Assembly (NCBI GenBank): GCA_910588235.1
Contig: CAJUOQ010000028.1
Span: 1 to 27,610, forward strand
DNA length: 27,610 nt
DNA from: an uncultured Atopostipes sp.
Lineage (GTDB): Bacteria > Bacillota > Bacilli > Lactobacillales > Carnobacteriaceae_A
Reading direction: 5' to 3'
Both the position numbers and the translations under genes were made by a program. The notes beneath the pieces are model-generated. The model saw only the letters and a program-made list of their open reading frames with translations, was not told the origin of the DNA and ran no database searches. Shown here one piece after another: positions 7,935 through 16,007 of this stretch (its first letter is position 1; every line of letters starts with the position of its first letter).

Positions 7935-8633
7935 TTAGCGCTTTAAATTCTTGGTTGCTTCGCGGAAACTTAGTGAACTTAAGTCCTGCTCATGCGTCTG
8001 CACAAATTGACGAACCCAATCTTCATTTGTTTTCGCATATTCTCGCAACGTCCAACCAATAGCTTTTCGTATAAAAAATTCAGTGTCTTTGATATTATTT
8101 AAAATAACTATTTCTAAAAGGGCTGTGTTTGTTTGATTTTTAAACGCCAACTGATGAAGGATAGCCACACGTCGTAGCCACATATTATCTTCTAAGCTCC
8201 ATTTTTCCATGTCTTTTTTTAAAGTAGGTTCCTTCAACACTAAATGACCAATGTTTTTAGCTAAAAAATCAACCGTATCCCACCATGACTTGGTCAAAAC
8301 CAACTGTTGTAAATGAGTAAAATCTTCAAGGACGAAATATTGTTCGACGCGTTTCAAATAATCTAAACCGATTAACTGGAATTCCCGTTCAGGAAGCTCC
8401 CAAAGTAAGTAGAGTAACGACCAATCGATCACAGACTCTTGAGAACGAGAAGTCAGCGCGCGATTTTTGGTTTCTGCACGCTTTTCTTTTAAAAAATCTT
8501 TCGCCAGCTGCCGCCGTTCGGTCGCTTGTAAACCTAAAAACTTAAATTGATTGCGCATATAGTTTTCCATCCCGGTAATTTTTTCAGGATTTTTATTTTC
8601 CCGAAGGAAGAGAATAAATTCTTTTGTTTTCAT
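7935..8633 (-). CDS. DNA alkylation repair protein (AlkD-like HEAT-repeat glycosylase)
   Basis: A 232-aa protein of the AlkC/AlkD superfamily, all-helical HEAT-like repeats that excise alkylated bases. Recognisable motifs are SWWDTVDFLA (Trp/Asp around residues 116-122), LRRVAI (~153) and FFIRKAIGWTLREYAK near the C-terminus, all conserved in AlkD relatives. ATG 8633 is preferred: GGGTG lies 6 nt before it and a TATAAT (minus strand, 8656-8651) is about 18 nt upstream. The frame extends to a TTG at 8651, but that codon would directly follow the -10. It is transcribed divergently from the aldo/keto reductase gene across a short shared promoter region. Confidence 0.88.
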   Translation of the reverse strand: MKTKEFILFLRENKNPEKITGMENYMRNQFKFLGLQATERRQLAKDFLKEKRAETKNRALTSRSQESVIDWSLLYLLWELPEREFQLIGLDYLKRVEQYFVLEDFTHLQQLVLTKSWWDTVDFLAKNIGHLVLKEPTLKKDMEKWSLEDNMWLRRVAILHQLAFKNQTNTALLEIVILNNIKDTEFFIRKAIGWTLREYAKTNEDWVRQFVQTHEQDLSSLSFREATKNLKR

Positions 8634-8650
8634 TTGCTTCACCCATATCA

Positions 8651-8684
8651 ATTATAGCATTTTCCCGGTTGTTTCTAGTATACT
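8651..8684. promoter_or_regulatory. Divergent -10 elements (alkD-like / aldo-keto reductase)
   Basis: The minus strand carries TATAAT (8656-8651) toward the AlkD-like gene. The plus strand carries TATACT (8679-8684) toward the reductase at 8707. Neither has a good -35 at standard spacing, so this rests on the -10 hexamers and geometry. Confidence 0.4.
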
Positions 8685-8706
8685 TGCTTTACGAGGAGGA
8701 ATTTAG

Positions 8707-9684
8707 ATGGAGTATGCAAAGTTAGGACAGACAGGATTGGATGTTTCGAAAATTTGCTTAGGCTGTATGAGTTTCGGCGACCCAGATATTTGGATGCATG
8801 ATTGGTTACTCGATGAGACCGAATCAAGAAAAATTATCAAAAAAGCATTGGATTTGGGAATAAACTTTTTTGATACAGCAAATATTTACAGTCTCGGGGT
8901 CAGTGAAGAATTTTTAGGACGAGCGATTAAAGATTTTGCGCATCGAGAAGAAGTCGTTGTTGCGACGAAAGTGAATGGTCGGATGCATGAAGGGCCGAAT
9001 GGTGCGGGCTTGTCCCGTAAACATATTCTTCATGAAGTAGAAGCGAGTTTAGAACGTTTGGAAATGGACTATGTAGATATTCTCTATATTCACCGCTGGG
9101 ATTATGAGACACCGATCGAGGAGACAATGGGGGCTTTAAATGATCTAGTCCGAGCAGGTAAAGTGCATTATCTGGGCGCTTCTAATATGTTTGCGTGGCA
9201 ATTACAACAAGCCCAACATGTAGCTGAAAAGAACGGTTGGACGAAGTTTTCAGTGATGCAAGGACACTATAATTTAGTTTACCGCGAAGAAGAACGAGAA
9301 ATGAACCCGTACTGTAAAGAAGCAGGCATAGCACTTGTTCCTTACAGTCCACTTGCGGCGGGGCGTTTGGCGAGAGAGTGGGAAGGAGATACAAAACGTT
9401 CCCAAACAGATGCTTCAGCTAAAAGAAAATATGATGATACAGAAGAGACTGACCGTAAAATTATTGAAGAAGTCGGTCGAGTGGCTGCGAAGCATGATGC
9501 GACGCGAGCACAAATCGCTGTTGCTTGGCTGTGGGCCAAAGGAGTTGTGGCGCCTATTGTCGGAGTGACGAAAGAAAAATATTTAGATGATTTCGTCGGT
9601 GCTCTAGAGGTACGTTTAGATGAAGAAGATATGGAAGCATTAGAAAAATACTATATTCCTCATGAATTAGTAGGGCCAAGATAA
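8707..9684 (+). CDS. Aldo/keto reductase, YajO-like
   Basis: A 325-aa NADPH-dependent oxidoreductase with a TIM-barrel fold. The catalytic tetrad is visible: Asp56 and Tyr61 (FFDTANIYSLG), Lys88 (VVATK) and His129 (ILYIHRWDYETPIEE). Stretches such as HYNLVYREEEREM and the WMHDWLLDE insertion closely resemble E. coli YajO. ATG 8707 follows GAGGAGGAATTTAG, a near-perfect ribosome site. It stands alone, divergent from the AlkD-like gene and convergent with the CatE-like gene, sharing a bidirectional terminator with the latter. The physiological substrate is unknown; a role in carbonyl detoxification is plausible. Confidence 0.92.
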   Translation: MEYAKLGQTGLDVSKICLGCMSFGDPDIWMHDWLLDETESRKIIKKALDLGINFFDTANIYSLGVSEEFLGRAIKDFAHREEVVVATKVNGRMHEGPNGAGLSRKHILHEVEASLERLEMDYVDILYIHRWDYETPIEETMGALNDLVRAGKVHYLGASNMFAWQLQQAQHVAEKNGWTKFSVMQGHYNLVYREEEREMNPYCKEAGIALVPYSPLAAGRLAREWEGDTKRSQTDASAKRKYDDTEETDRKIIEEVGRVAAKHDATRAQIAVAWLWAKGVVAPIVGVTKEKYLDDFVGALEVRLDEEDMEALEKYYIPHELVGPR

Positions 9685-9696
9685 ATGATATAAATA

Positions 9697-9731
9697 AAAA
9701 ACGCTTCTGCTCAAAATGCAGAAGCGTTTTT
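9697..9731. terminator. Bidirectional terminator
   Basis: A 14-bp perfect stem, AAAAACGCTTCTGC (9697-9710) with GCAGAAGCGTTTTT (9718-9731), loop TCAAAAT. It serves the aldo/keto reductase (+) and the CatE-like gene (-). Confidence 0.92.
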
Positions 9732-9747
9732 AAGTGCTTAAAATAAA

Positions 9748-10599
9748 TTAATTGGAAACAACGACGTGTTTAATTCCTGCAGGATCCGTGAAAGCTAAGC
9801 CGTTGTCTATTTTTTCGTAAGTGTAATTTTGTTCTTTTAATTGCAATTCAATATAATCAAGGTCTTCATTTGAGCCAGACCAAGTTACATGTTCTAAACC
9901 AGGAGCATCCGCTTTTGGATGAGCTAACTGCCCTTGTTTCCAAACGTTTGCGCCTAAGTGATGGTGATAGTCGCCACTGGCAAGGAATAGCGCTGCGGGA
10001 CCAAATTTATATTTCAAGCCTAAACCTAACACTTTTGTATAGAAGTCTAATGAATTTTCCAATTCATCGACATGTAAATGGACATGGCCCATCGTCGTGC
10101 CGTTTGGCAAACCTTCAAAGGAAGTAGAAGCGGCTTCTAAAGCGGCATCGGCATCCATCGGTTCCGTAACACCAGCAATTGTTCCATCTTCGCGGATATC
10201 CCACTCAGATTCTGGTTTATCCCAGTAAATTTCAATACCGTTTCCTTCAGGGTCATTTAAATAAATCGCATGACTATAACCATGATCACTGGCACCTGTT
10301 ACAGGGATTTGGTTGACGATTAAGTGACGCAGGATCGTTCCTAAATCTTTATAAGTCGGTAGTAAAAAGGCTAAGTGATACATTCCGGTAGTTTCTTGAT
10401 CCGCCGCAACTTCTGTTGGACGAATTTCAAGTAAGACCGTACCGTCTGGGGTTCCCAATTTATAAAAACCATTTTCTTCTTCGATTAAAGTTAAACCAAT
10501 AGCGGTTTGATAGTAATTAGCCAATTGTTGGCTGTTTTGTGCGTTAAGTAAAACACTCTTTGTTACAATATTTGTTTTGCTTTCAGTAATATTAGTCAA
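9748..10599 (-). CDS. VOC-family ring-cleavage dioxygenase, CatE-like
   Basis: A 283-aa two-lobed vicinal-oxygen-chelate protein resembling B. subtilis CatE, a catechol-2,3-dioxygenase. The first lobe ends in NDPEGNGIEIYWD. The second begins with MGHVHLHV (His172/His174 candidate metal ligands) and has a His triplet YHHHLG at 211-216. The C-terminal DPAGIKHVVV lacks the Glu often found at that point in VOC enzymes, so catalytic competence is not certain. It uses a TTG start at 10599: AAAGGAG lies 7 nt before it and there is no ATG until about residue 73. The proposed role is catechol detoxification, in line with the hydroquinone reductase 2 kb away. Confidence 0.85.
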   Translation of the reverse strand: MTNITESKTNIVTKSVLLNAQNSQQLANYYQTAIGLTLIEEENGFYKLGTPDGTVLLEIRPTEVAADQETTGMYHLAFLLPTYKDLGTILRHLIVNQIPVTGASDHGYSHAIYLNDPEGNGIEIYWDKPESEWDIREDGTIAGVTEPMDADAALEAASTSFEGLPNGTTMGHVHLHVDELENSLDFYTKVLGLGLKYKFGPAALFLASGDYHHHLGANVWKQGQLAHPKADAPGLEHVTWSGSNEDLDYIELQLKEQNYTYEKIDNGLAFTDPAGIKHVVVSN

Positions 10600-10632
10600 T
10601 GGAATACTCCTTTTATTTTGAATTCGAAGTTT

Positions 10633-10675
10633 ATAATACTACTAAATCGAGATAATTTCAAAGCTATTGTCTCGA
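10633..10675 (-). promoter_or_regulatory. catE-like promoter overlapped by an inverted repeat
   Basis: On the minus strand, TTGAAA (10661-10656) and TATTAT (10638-10633) are 17 bp apart. An inverted repeat straddles the -35: on the plus strand TCGAGATAAT (10647-10656) and ATTGTCTCGA (10666-10675), 9 of 10 pairs matched, 9-nt spacer. This is where a repressor would sit. The half-site TATCTCGA resembles, from memory, that of the B. subtilis MarR-type quinone regulator MhqR, though here the half-sites point the other way. Confidence 0.5.
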
Positions 10676-10676
10676 C

Positions 10677-11336
10677 CTAACCATTTAATAATTTTTTCAT
10701 GCCCTCATCGGTGGTGACGCCAATAAATACATCGCCTTCGGTGACGACATAGCGAGGGCCGAATTCAATCGTAAATTCATCTGATTGCGCGGGTTGAATC
10801 GCAATAATGTTGGTATCATATTTATTGCGAAAATCAATTTCGTCAATATCTTTTCCTACCCACCGTTCACTGAAAGGAAATTCAATAATATTATACCGAC
10901 TGTCTAATTTTAATAATTCATGGACAGTAGGGTTGGCCAGCATGGTGGCGACTTGGGCCCCCATCTCCACTTCGGGTAGAATCACCCGCGTGGCACCGAC
11001 TTTGAGTAAAACTTCACGGTAATCCGTATTTTTTGTTTTGGCGGTAATTTTAGGAACATTTAATTTTTGTAAATTTAAAATAGCTAAGATCGTATCTTCC
11101 AATTTTTCAGCGGAAGCGACGACCACCTCTTCACATTCAGCAAAACCAGCTTCCGTTAGTTGTTCGAGCTTAGTAAAGTCTCCTTGAATAGCAGCCTCGA
11201 CTTCATCGACCACTTCTTCCACATGGTCCATGTTTTTATCCATCGCAATCACATCGACATTATTCTGAGCCAAGGTTCGTGCCACTGAACTGCCAAAAAG
11301 ACCTAATCCTAATACGCCAATTGTTGTATGTCTCAT
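10677..11336 (-). CDS. ktrA: K+ uptake regulatory subunit KtrA (RCK domains)
   Basis: A 219-aa cytosolic gating ring subunit that binds the KtrB channel and senses nucleotides. The N-terminal RCK_N Rossmann fold has GLGLFGSSVA (GxGxxG) near residues 8-17, and Asp at the end of beta-2 (AMDKNMDHVEEV). The RCK_C domain occupies about residues 135-219. ATG 11336 is chosen because GAGGTGG sits 7 nt before it; the in-frame TTG at 11342 would lie 1 nt from that site. It follows ktrB1 by about 35 nt in the same direction, so ktrB1-ktrA form an operon. The stop lies only a few bases before the CatE-like promoter's inverted repeat. Confidence 0.93.
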   Translation of the reverse strand: MRHTTIGVLGLGLFGSSVARTLAQNNVDVIAMDKNMDHVEEVVDEVEAAIQGDFTKLEQLTEAGFAECEEVVVASAEKLEDTILAILNLQKLNVPKITAKTKNTDYREVLLKVGATRVILPEVEMGAQVATMLANPTVHELLKLDSRYNIIEFPFSERWVGKDIDEIDFRNKYDTNIIAIQPAQSDEFTIEFGPRYVVTEGDVFIGVTTDEGMKKLLNG

Positions 11337-11371
11337 TCTCAATCCACCTCTAATATTTTTACTGTTTATAA

Positions 11372-12709
11372 TTAACCGACTAATAAATTAATTTCAGGGT
11401 AATTAATACGTGATTCGCGTTTTTTATTTGCTAATGACCACAAGAAAGTCATGACACCTACACGGCCGACAAGCATCAGAAAAATTAAAACAATTTTACC
11501 GATAATGGTTAAATGAGGGGTTAATCCCATGGTTAAACCTACCGTACCTAAACAAGAAAAAACTTCAATTAAAATATATTCTATCCCAAAACCCTCAGGA
11601 ATCGTTTCGGTAATTAAAAGAATAAAGGTCGCTAAACTTGCTAAAATTATTCCACTTGAAAATATAAAAAAGGCACGTCGGACGGTCTCAGTTGTTACAG
11701 AACGATTTAAAATTTTAAATCGCTCATGATTAATCGAACGATAAACAACGACAAGCATCACCACAAGTGTTGTGACTTTAATCCCACCACCCGTAGAACC
11801 AGAGGAAGCACCGATAAACATCAAAACAATCGTTAAAAAGATACCCCCATTACTTAGTGTTATATAATCAATGTTTGCATAACCAGCAGTTCGTGGTGTG
11901 ACCGCCAAGAAAAAGTAATTAATCAGTTGATCCCCAAGGGGTAGGTGACTAAAAGTCCCATTTTTACTCTCAGTAAGCATAAAGAGCACAGTCCCAATGA
12001 CCCATAAAAAAAGAGTAGTAAAAAGGACAATTTTTGTGTAAGGTCGCAATCGCTTTGTTCTTCGATAATTTAGTAGATCTTCCCATACAATAAACCCTAA
12101 ACCGCCTGCCATAATCAGGCCAGCAATAACGAGTAAAACAAAAGGATTATTTTGATAATTGATTAAGCTATTGCCAATTAAATCAAATCCAGCATTACAG
12201 AAAGCTGAAATACTATGGAAAATTGAGAAATAAATTCCTTTCTTTATTCCATAATCTGGAATAAAGCTAAAACTAAGTAGAACAGCTCCTAATAACTGTG
12301 CCGATAAAGCAAAACGGAGAATCGACCAAACTTTTTGCTGAATACTATCGCCACCACTTAAAGAAAGCGATTCAGCTACGACTTTTCGTTGTTTAAGATT
12401 TGGTTGCTGTTTAAAAATATAATAGAAAAAGATGATCCAAATGGTCATAAAACCTAGACCACCAATTTCGATCAATGTCATAATGACAGTCTTTCCAAAA
12501 TAGTTCCAATGGAGTGCTGTATTTAAAGTGACTTGTCCTGTCACAGCTGTAGCAGAGGTCGCCGTGAATACTGCATCGATAAAAGATGTCCAATGGCCAC
12601 TAGCAGATGAGATAGGAAGCCAAAGTAAAAGACTACCAATCAAAATTAAGAAAGCATAGGCTAAAATTATACTTTGCGGAATCGACAATTTTTTTATATA
12701 TTTACTCAT
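11372..12709 (-). CDS. ktrB: Ktr/Trk-type K+ transporter channel subunit KtrB (copy 1)
   Basis: A 445-aa membrane protein of the TrkH/KtrB superfamily: four M1-P-M2 repeats forming one K+-conducting pore. The selectivity-filter loops are recognisable: SATAVTGQ (Gly58), AFCNAGFD (Gly174), TPRTAGYANID, and SCLGTVGLTMG. EIGGLGFMTIW and SSGSTGGGIKV are family signatures. The start ATG 12709 follows AAGGTG. It is the proximal partner of ktrA. A paralogue (12911-14245) lies just upstream on the same strand with the same length and strong similarity throughout. Typical Ktr systems are Na+-dependent and important in osmotic stress. Confidence 0.93.
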   Translation of the reverse strand: MSKYIKKLSIPQSIILAYAFLILIGSLLLWLPISSASGHWTSFIDAVFTATSATAVTGQVTLNTALHWNYFGKTVIMTLIEIGGLGFMTIWIIFFYYIFKQQPNLKQRKVVAESLSLSGGDSIQQKVWSILRFALSAQLLGAVLLSFSFIPDYGIKKGIYFSIFHSISAFCNAGFDLIGNSLINYQNNPFVLLVIAGLIMAGGLGFIVWEDLLNYRRTKRLRPYTKIVLFTTLFLWVIGTVLFMLTESKNGTFSHLPLGDQLINYFFLAVTPRTAGYANIDYITLSNGGIFLTIVLMFIGASSGSTGGGIKVTTLVVMLVVVYRSINHERFKILNRSVTTETVRRAFFIFSSGIILASLATFILLITETIPEGFGIEYILIEVFSCLGTVGLTMGLTPHLTIIGKIVLIFLMLVGRVGVMTFLWSLANKKRESRINYPEINLLVG

Positions 12710-12807
12710 ATAAACACCTTATCATGAATGAATTTTAAAGCTATTCTGAAGGGCTTCTCTCTTGTAACCAAAGCTATTGAAAAATACAATTGATTTTTAA
12801 TTCTATT

Positions 12808-12836
12808 AATCTACACCTTTATACATCTAGTGTCAA
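12808..12836 (-). promoter_or_regulatory. Promoter of ktrB1-ktrA
   Basis: The minus strand shows TTGACA (12836-12831, perfect) and TAGATT (12813-12808, 4/6) with a 17-bp spacer, about 100 nt before the ktrB1 ATG. Having its own promoter implies independent expression from ktrB2. Confidence 0.6.
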
Positions 12837-12857
12837 ATATTTAAATAAAATATGTAA

Positions 12858-12873
12858 AGGGAACCATTTCCCT
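12858..12873 (-). terminator. Weak terminator-like hairpin after ktrB2
   Basis: AGGGAA-ATGG-TTCCCT, read on the minus strand, lies about 38 nt after the ktrB2 stop. It is followed by TTTACATATTTT, an imperfect U-tract. It may terminate ktrB2 only partially, leaving read-through into ktrB1-ktrA. Confidence 0.4.
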
Positions 12874-12910
12874 AATCTTAGCCTTTTATTATACGAATTT
12901 TTCTGGAAAA

Positions 12911-14245
12911 TCAACCAATAATTAAGTTGATGTCTGGATAATTAATTCTCGTCTCTCGTTTCTCTCCTATAAGTGACCATAGAAAAGTCATTACGCCGAC
13001 ACGACCAATTAACATTAAAAGAATAATGATGATTTTTCCAATACTGGATAGATAAGGGGTTAACCCTAGTGAAATACCTACTACACCAAGAGCAGATACG
13101 ACTTCAGTAAAGATATGCTGAATTTCAAAACTAGCAGGTAAAGTTTCAGTTAAAGTTAACAAAAATGTTGCACTCATTACTATAATAATAGCGATAGTAA
13201 AAATGAAAAAAGCATTTCGAACAGTTTTTGTATTTATATTCCGGTTAAAAATAACAGGTTTTCGGCCTTGAAATGACCGTAAAATTACAATGAAAAGTAC
13301 TGCTAACGTTGAGACTTTAATCCCCCCGCCAGTTGACCCAGTTGACGCTCCAATGAAAACTAATATATTTGTTAATAGTATACTCCCGAGACTTAAATTC
13401 GTAAAGTTTACATTTGAAAAGCCAGAAGAACGAGTAGTGACTGAAAGAAATAAATAATTAATGATCTGATGGCCAGATGACAAATGTTCAAAAGTATCAT
13501 TCCCACGTTCTGCAAACCAAAACAAAATCATCCCGGCAATCCATAAGGTACTGGTTGTAATGAGAACTATTTTCGTATAAACACGTAACTGTTTTGTTTT
13601 GTGATAGTTGAGTAAATCATCCCAAACAATAAAACCGAGACCACCGGATATAATTAATAGCATGATGACAATTAATACATAAGCATTTTCTTGAAAATTA
13701 ATTAAACTATTTGAGAATAAGTCTAAACCGCCGTTCGTAAATGCAGAAATACTGTGAAAAAGAGCATAATAAATACCTTCTAATAAACCAAGTTTTCCGA
13801 CAAATGAGAAAGACAATAAAACTGTCCCCAATAACTGAATACCTAACGCGATACGGATAATATGTAAAATGTGTTCGAGGATCGTTCGATTCGTTGAAAG
13901 ATTTAATGACTCGGAGACGACCATGCGTTGTTTTAAATTTGGTTGTCCAATGACCACATGATATAAAAGGATCCAAATCGTCATAAAACCTAACCCACCA
14001 ATTTCAATTAAAAACATTAAAACAGTCTTCCCGAAATAATTCCAATAGGTAAGGGTATCAAAAATAGTGACACCTGTGACGCTGACAGCTGAGGTGGACG
14101 CGAATAAAGAATCCAAGAAGGATGTCCATTCACCAGTCGTCGAGGAAATGGGTAAAGCTAATAAAAAAGTACCTAGCGAGATAAATAAGATATAAGTAAC
14201 CACAATAATTTGTGGAACGGAAAATTTTTCTAAATATTTTAACAT
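12911..14245 (-). CDS. Ktr/Trk-type K+ transporter channel subunit KtrB (copy 2)
   Basis: A 444-aa paralogue of the neighbouring KtrB, collinear over its whole length (shared WLPISS/ALPISS, EIGGLGFMTIW, NLKQR, STGGGIKV, GRVGVMTFLWS). The filter loops differ slightly: SAVSVTGVT, AFTNGGLDL, TTRSSGFSNVN, SALGVVGISLG. All four glycines are kept, so it should conduct. I chose ATG 14245 because GGTGG lies just upstream and it gives the same N-terminus (MLKYLEKFSVPQ) as the paralogue. An upstream in-frame ATG-like start at 14287 would add 14 residues without support. It has no private ktrA and probably shares the one at 10677 or a distant gating subunit. Confidence 0.9.
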   Translation of the reverse strand: MLKYLEKFSVPQIIVVTYILFISLGTFLLALPISSTTGEWTSFLDSLFASTSAVSVTGVTIFDTLTYWNYFGKTVLMFLIEIGGLGFMTIWILLYHVVIGQPNLKQRMVVSESLNLSTNRTILEHILHIIRIALGIQLLGTVLLSFSFVGKLGLLEGIYYALFHSISAFTNGGLDLFSNSLINFQENAYVLIVIMLLIISGGLGFIVWDDLLNYHKTKQLRVYTKIVLITTSTLWIAGMILFWFAERGNDTFEHLSSGHQIINYLFLSVTTRSSGFSNVNFTNLSLGSILLTNILVFIGASTGSTGGGIKVSTLAVLFIVILRSFQGRKPVIFNRNINTKTVRNAFFIFTIAIIIVMSATFLLTLTETLPASFEIQHIFTEVVSALGVVGISLGLTPYLSSIGKIIIILLMLIGRVGVMTFLWSLIGEKRETRINYPDINLIIG

Positions 14246-14354
14246 AATGCCACCTGCTATTTTCTCTTTAAATTTATTCATGAACATTGATGATACTAAT
14301 ATAACTCAAAGAGGGTGAATTATCATTGTTTTACGTTAATTTATAGAAAAATAA

Positions 14355-14378
14355 AATGCACCCTGTACAAGGTGCATT
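14355..14378 (-). terminator. Terminator of the deoxynucleoside kinase gene
   Basis: AATGCACC (14355-14362) and GGTGCATT (14371-14378) pair around an 8-nt loop. Read on the minus strand, TTATTTTT follows. The kinase stop lies 9 nt before it. Confidence 0.85.
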
Positions 14379-14386
14379 CAATCTAT

Positions 14387-15058
14387 TTAGTTACTTGAAA
14401 CAAAACGTTCATCGCGCGCCGCAATCGCTTCTTTAACCATTTCAACAACTTCTTTAGCATCTTCCGGATTGTGGACGATGTCATATTTATCAATATCAAT
14501 TTTTAATACTTGCGAAGCGTCATAATGATTATCGACCCAGTCATCATAGCCAGCCCACAAAGTTTTGTAGTAAGCCATAAGCGATTCATCTTGTTCGAAA
14601 TCGCGGCCACGAGTTCCGATACGACGCAAGATTTCATCAAAAGAACCATGTAAATAAACCATTAAATCGGGCGCTTTTTTAGGAAGCTCATCTAATTCTT
14701 CCATCATGTTTTCCAATAATTCTTCATAAATACGAAATTCTAATTCAGAAATCCGTCCGATATCATAGTTGACTTTACAAAAATACCAATCTTCATAAAT
14801 CGAACGGTCAAGGACGTTATGCCGATCGACTAAAGCTTCTTTGATCGAGCGGAAACGACTACTTAAAAACGTCAGCTGTAATAAAAATGGGTAACGTTTT
14901 TCTTGTTCTTCTTCTTCATCCGCGGTGTAGAATAATTCTAACAAAGGATTATTATCCACTTCTTCAAAAAACACTTCACTACCTAGTTCTGCACCTAACA
15001 ACTTAGAGACGGATGTTTTGCCGGCTCCAATCATACCACCTACTACAATCACACTCAT
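14387..15058 (-). CDS. Deoxynucleoside kinase (dNK / dGK-dAK family)
   Basis: A 223-aa cytosolic salvage kinase that phosphorylates deoxynucleosides. The N-terminal P-loop GGMIGAGKTS is at residues 7-16. The substrate-site acidic region EEVDNNPLLELFY follows near 32-44. The DRSIYED motif (about 84-90) corresponds to the catalytic D/E-R-S motif, and the Arg-rich LID is RRIGTRGRDFE near 145-155. ATG 15058 follows AGGAGTGT. Lactobacilli carry related dAK/dGK pairs; here only one kinase gene is visible, so specificity (dA, dG or dC) cannot be assigned. It is divergent from the O-acetyltransferase gene. Confidence 0.9.
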   Translation of the reverse strand: MSVIVVGGMIGAGKTSVSKLLGAELGSEVFFEEVDNNPLLELFYTADEEEEQEKRYPFLLQLTFLSSRFRSIKEALVDRHNVLDRSIYEDWYFCKVNYDIGRISELEFRIYEELLENMMEELDELPKKAPDLMVYLHGSFDEILRRIGTRGRDFEQDESLMAYYKTLWAGYDDWVDNHYDASQVLKIDIDKYDIVHNPEDAKEVVEMVKEAIAARDERFVSSN

Positions 15059-15158
15059 ACACTCCTAATCCTCTCAATAATGCTATTCAAAATATGTATT
15101 ATAAAAATATCAGCTTGTATATCATATAGAAAATCTAATGGTATTTCAACTTTAAAAT

Positions 15159-15174
15159 ACACTATATATTGTGT
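15159..15174. repeat. Near-palindrome in the kinase/acetyltransferase divergent region
   Basis: ACACTATA-TATTGTGT is symmetric at 7 of 8 pairs. It lies in the 229-nt gap between divergent genes, which otherwise holds a minus-strand TATAAT (15103-15098) likely for the kinase and a weak TAAAAT near 15252 for the acetyltransferase. Operator function is a guess; the sequence is AT-rich. Confidence 0.25.
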
Positions 15175-15287
15175 GACTACATTTAATAATGACTATATAT
15201 CGGATAGAAAGAGATATGTACGGAAAGTTCGTTATTTCAAATAAACATGATAAAATGAAAAGGAATGATCATAGAGGAGTGTAAGAA

Positions 15288-15857
15288 ATGAGCACTGAAT
15301 ACGAAAAAATGTTAAATCAAGAATGGTACGACGCAAATAATGATACTGATTTATTGGCTTTACGAAGTAAAGTTCAAGATGCCTGTTTTGAATATAATCA
15401 GACGAGACCTTCTGATTTAGAAAAAAGAGAGGCTTTACTCGAACAAATTTTAGGAGAAGTCCCTGAAAATGTAGAAATTGTCCCACCACTATGGGTGGAT
15501 TATGGCCGTCATATTAAACTGGGAAAAAATGTATTTGTAAACAAGGATGCTTATTTTATGGATGGCAATAGGATTACAATTGGCGATCAAGCTTTTATTG
15601 GTCCAAATTGTGGATTTTATACAAATACACATCCTGAAAATATTGAACGACGAAACCAAGGGCTCGAAAAAGCACGACCAATTACTATCGAAAAAAATAC
15701 TTGGATTGGCGCAAATGTCACAGTCTTACCGGGTGTAACGATTGGGGAGGGGAGTGTGATCGGCGCAGGCAGTGTCGTCACGAAAGATATTCCCAAAAAT
15801 TCTCTAGCCGTGGGCTCTCCTTGCCGTGTTTTACGACCCATTGATCCCGAACAATAG
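15288..15857 (+). CDS. Sugar O-acetyltransferase (maltose/galactoside acetyltransferase family)
   Basis: A 189-aa left-handed beta-helix acyltransferase that transfers acetyl from acetyl-CoA to a sugar hydroxyl, as Maa and LacA do. The N-terminal helical Mac domain is seen (EKMLNQEWYDANNDTDLLALR). Hexapeptide repeats run from about residue 75 to 185 (IKLGKNVFVNKD, ITIGDQAFIG, WIGANVTVLPGVTIGEGSVIGAGSVV). Catalytic His115 sits in YTNTHPE, the same number as in E. coli LacA by memory. ATG 15288 follows GAGGAGTG. It is monocistronic between the kinase (divergent) and DegV (same strand, 150 nt downstream). Detoxification of non-metabolised sugars is the usual proposal for this family. Confidence 0.93.
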   Translation: MSTEYEKMLNQEWYDANNDTDLLALRSKVQDACFEYNQTRPSDLEKREALLEQILGEVPENVEIVPPLWVDYGRHIKLGKNVFVNKDAYFMDGNRITIGDQAFIGPNCGFYTNTHPENIERRNQGLEKARPITIEKNTWIGANVTVLPGVTIGEGSVIGAGSVVTKDIPKNSLAVGSPCRVLRPIDPEQ

Positions 15858-16007
15858 GATGAAACAATGACTCATTTTTTTGGGATGAGATAAAAAATTT
15901 GTTACAATACTTTCTAGAAAAATTTTGAAAAGATTCATCATTTCGATATATTTTCTAGCCCCATCTTTTGGTACAATGGAAAGTAAAGTAGAGAGAGGAG
16001 AAGACGA

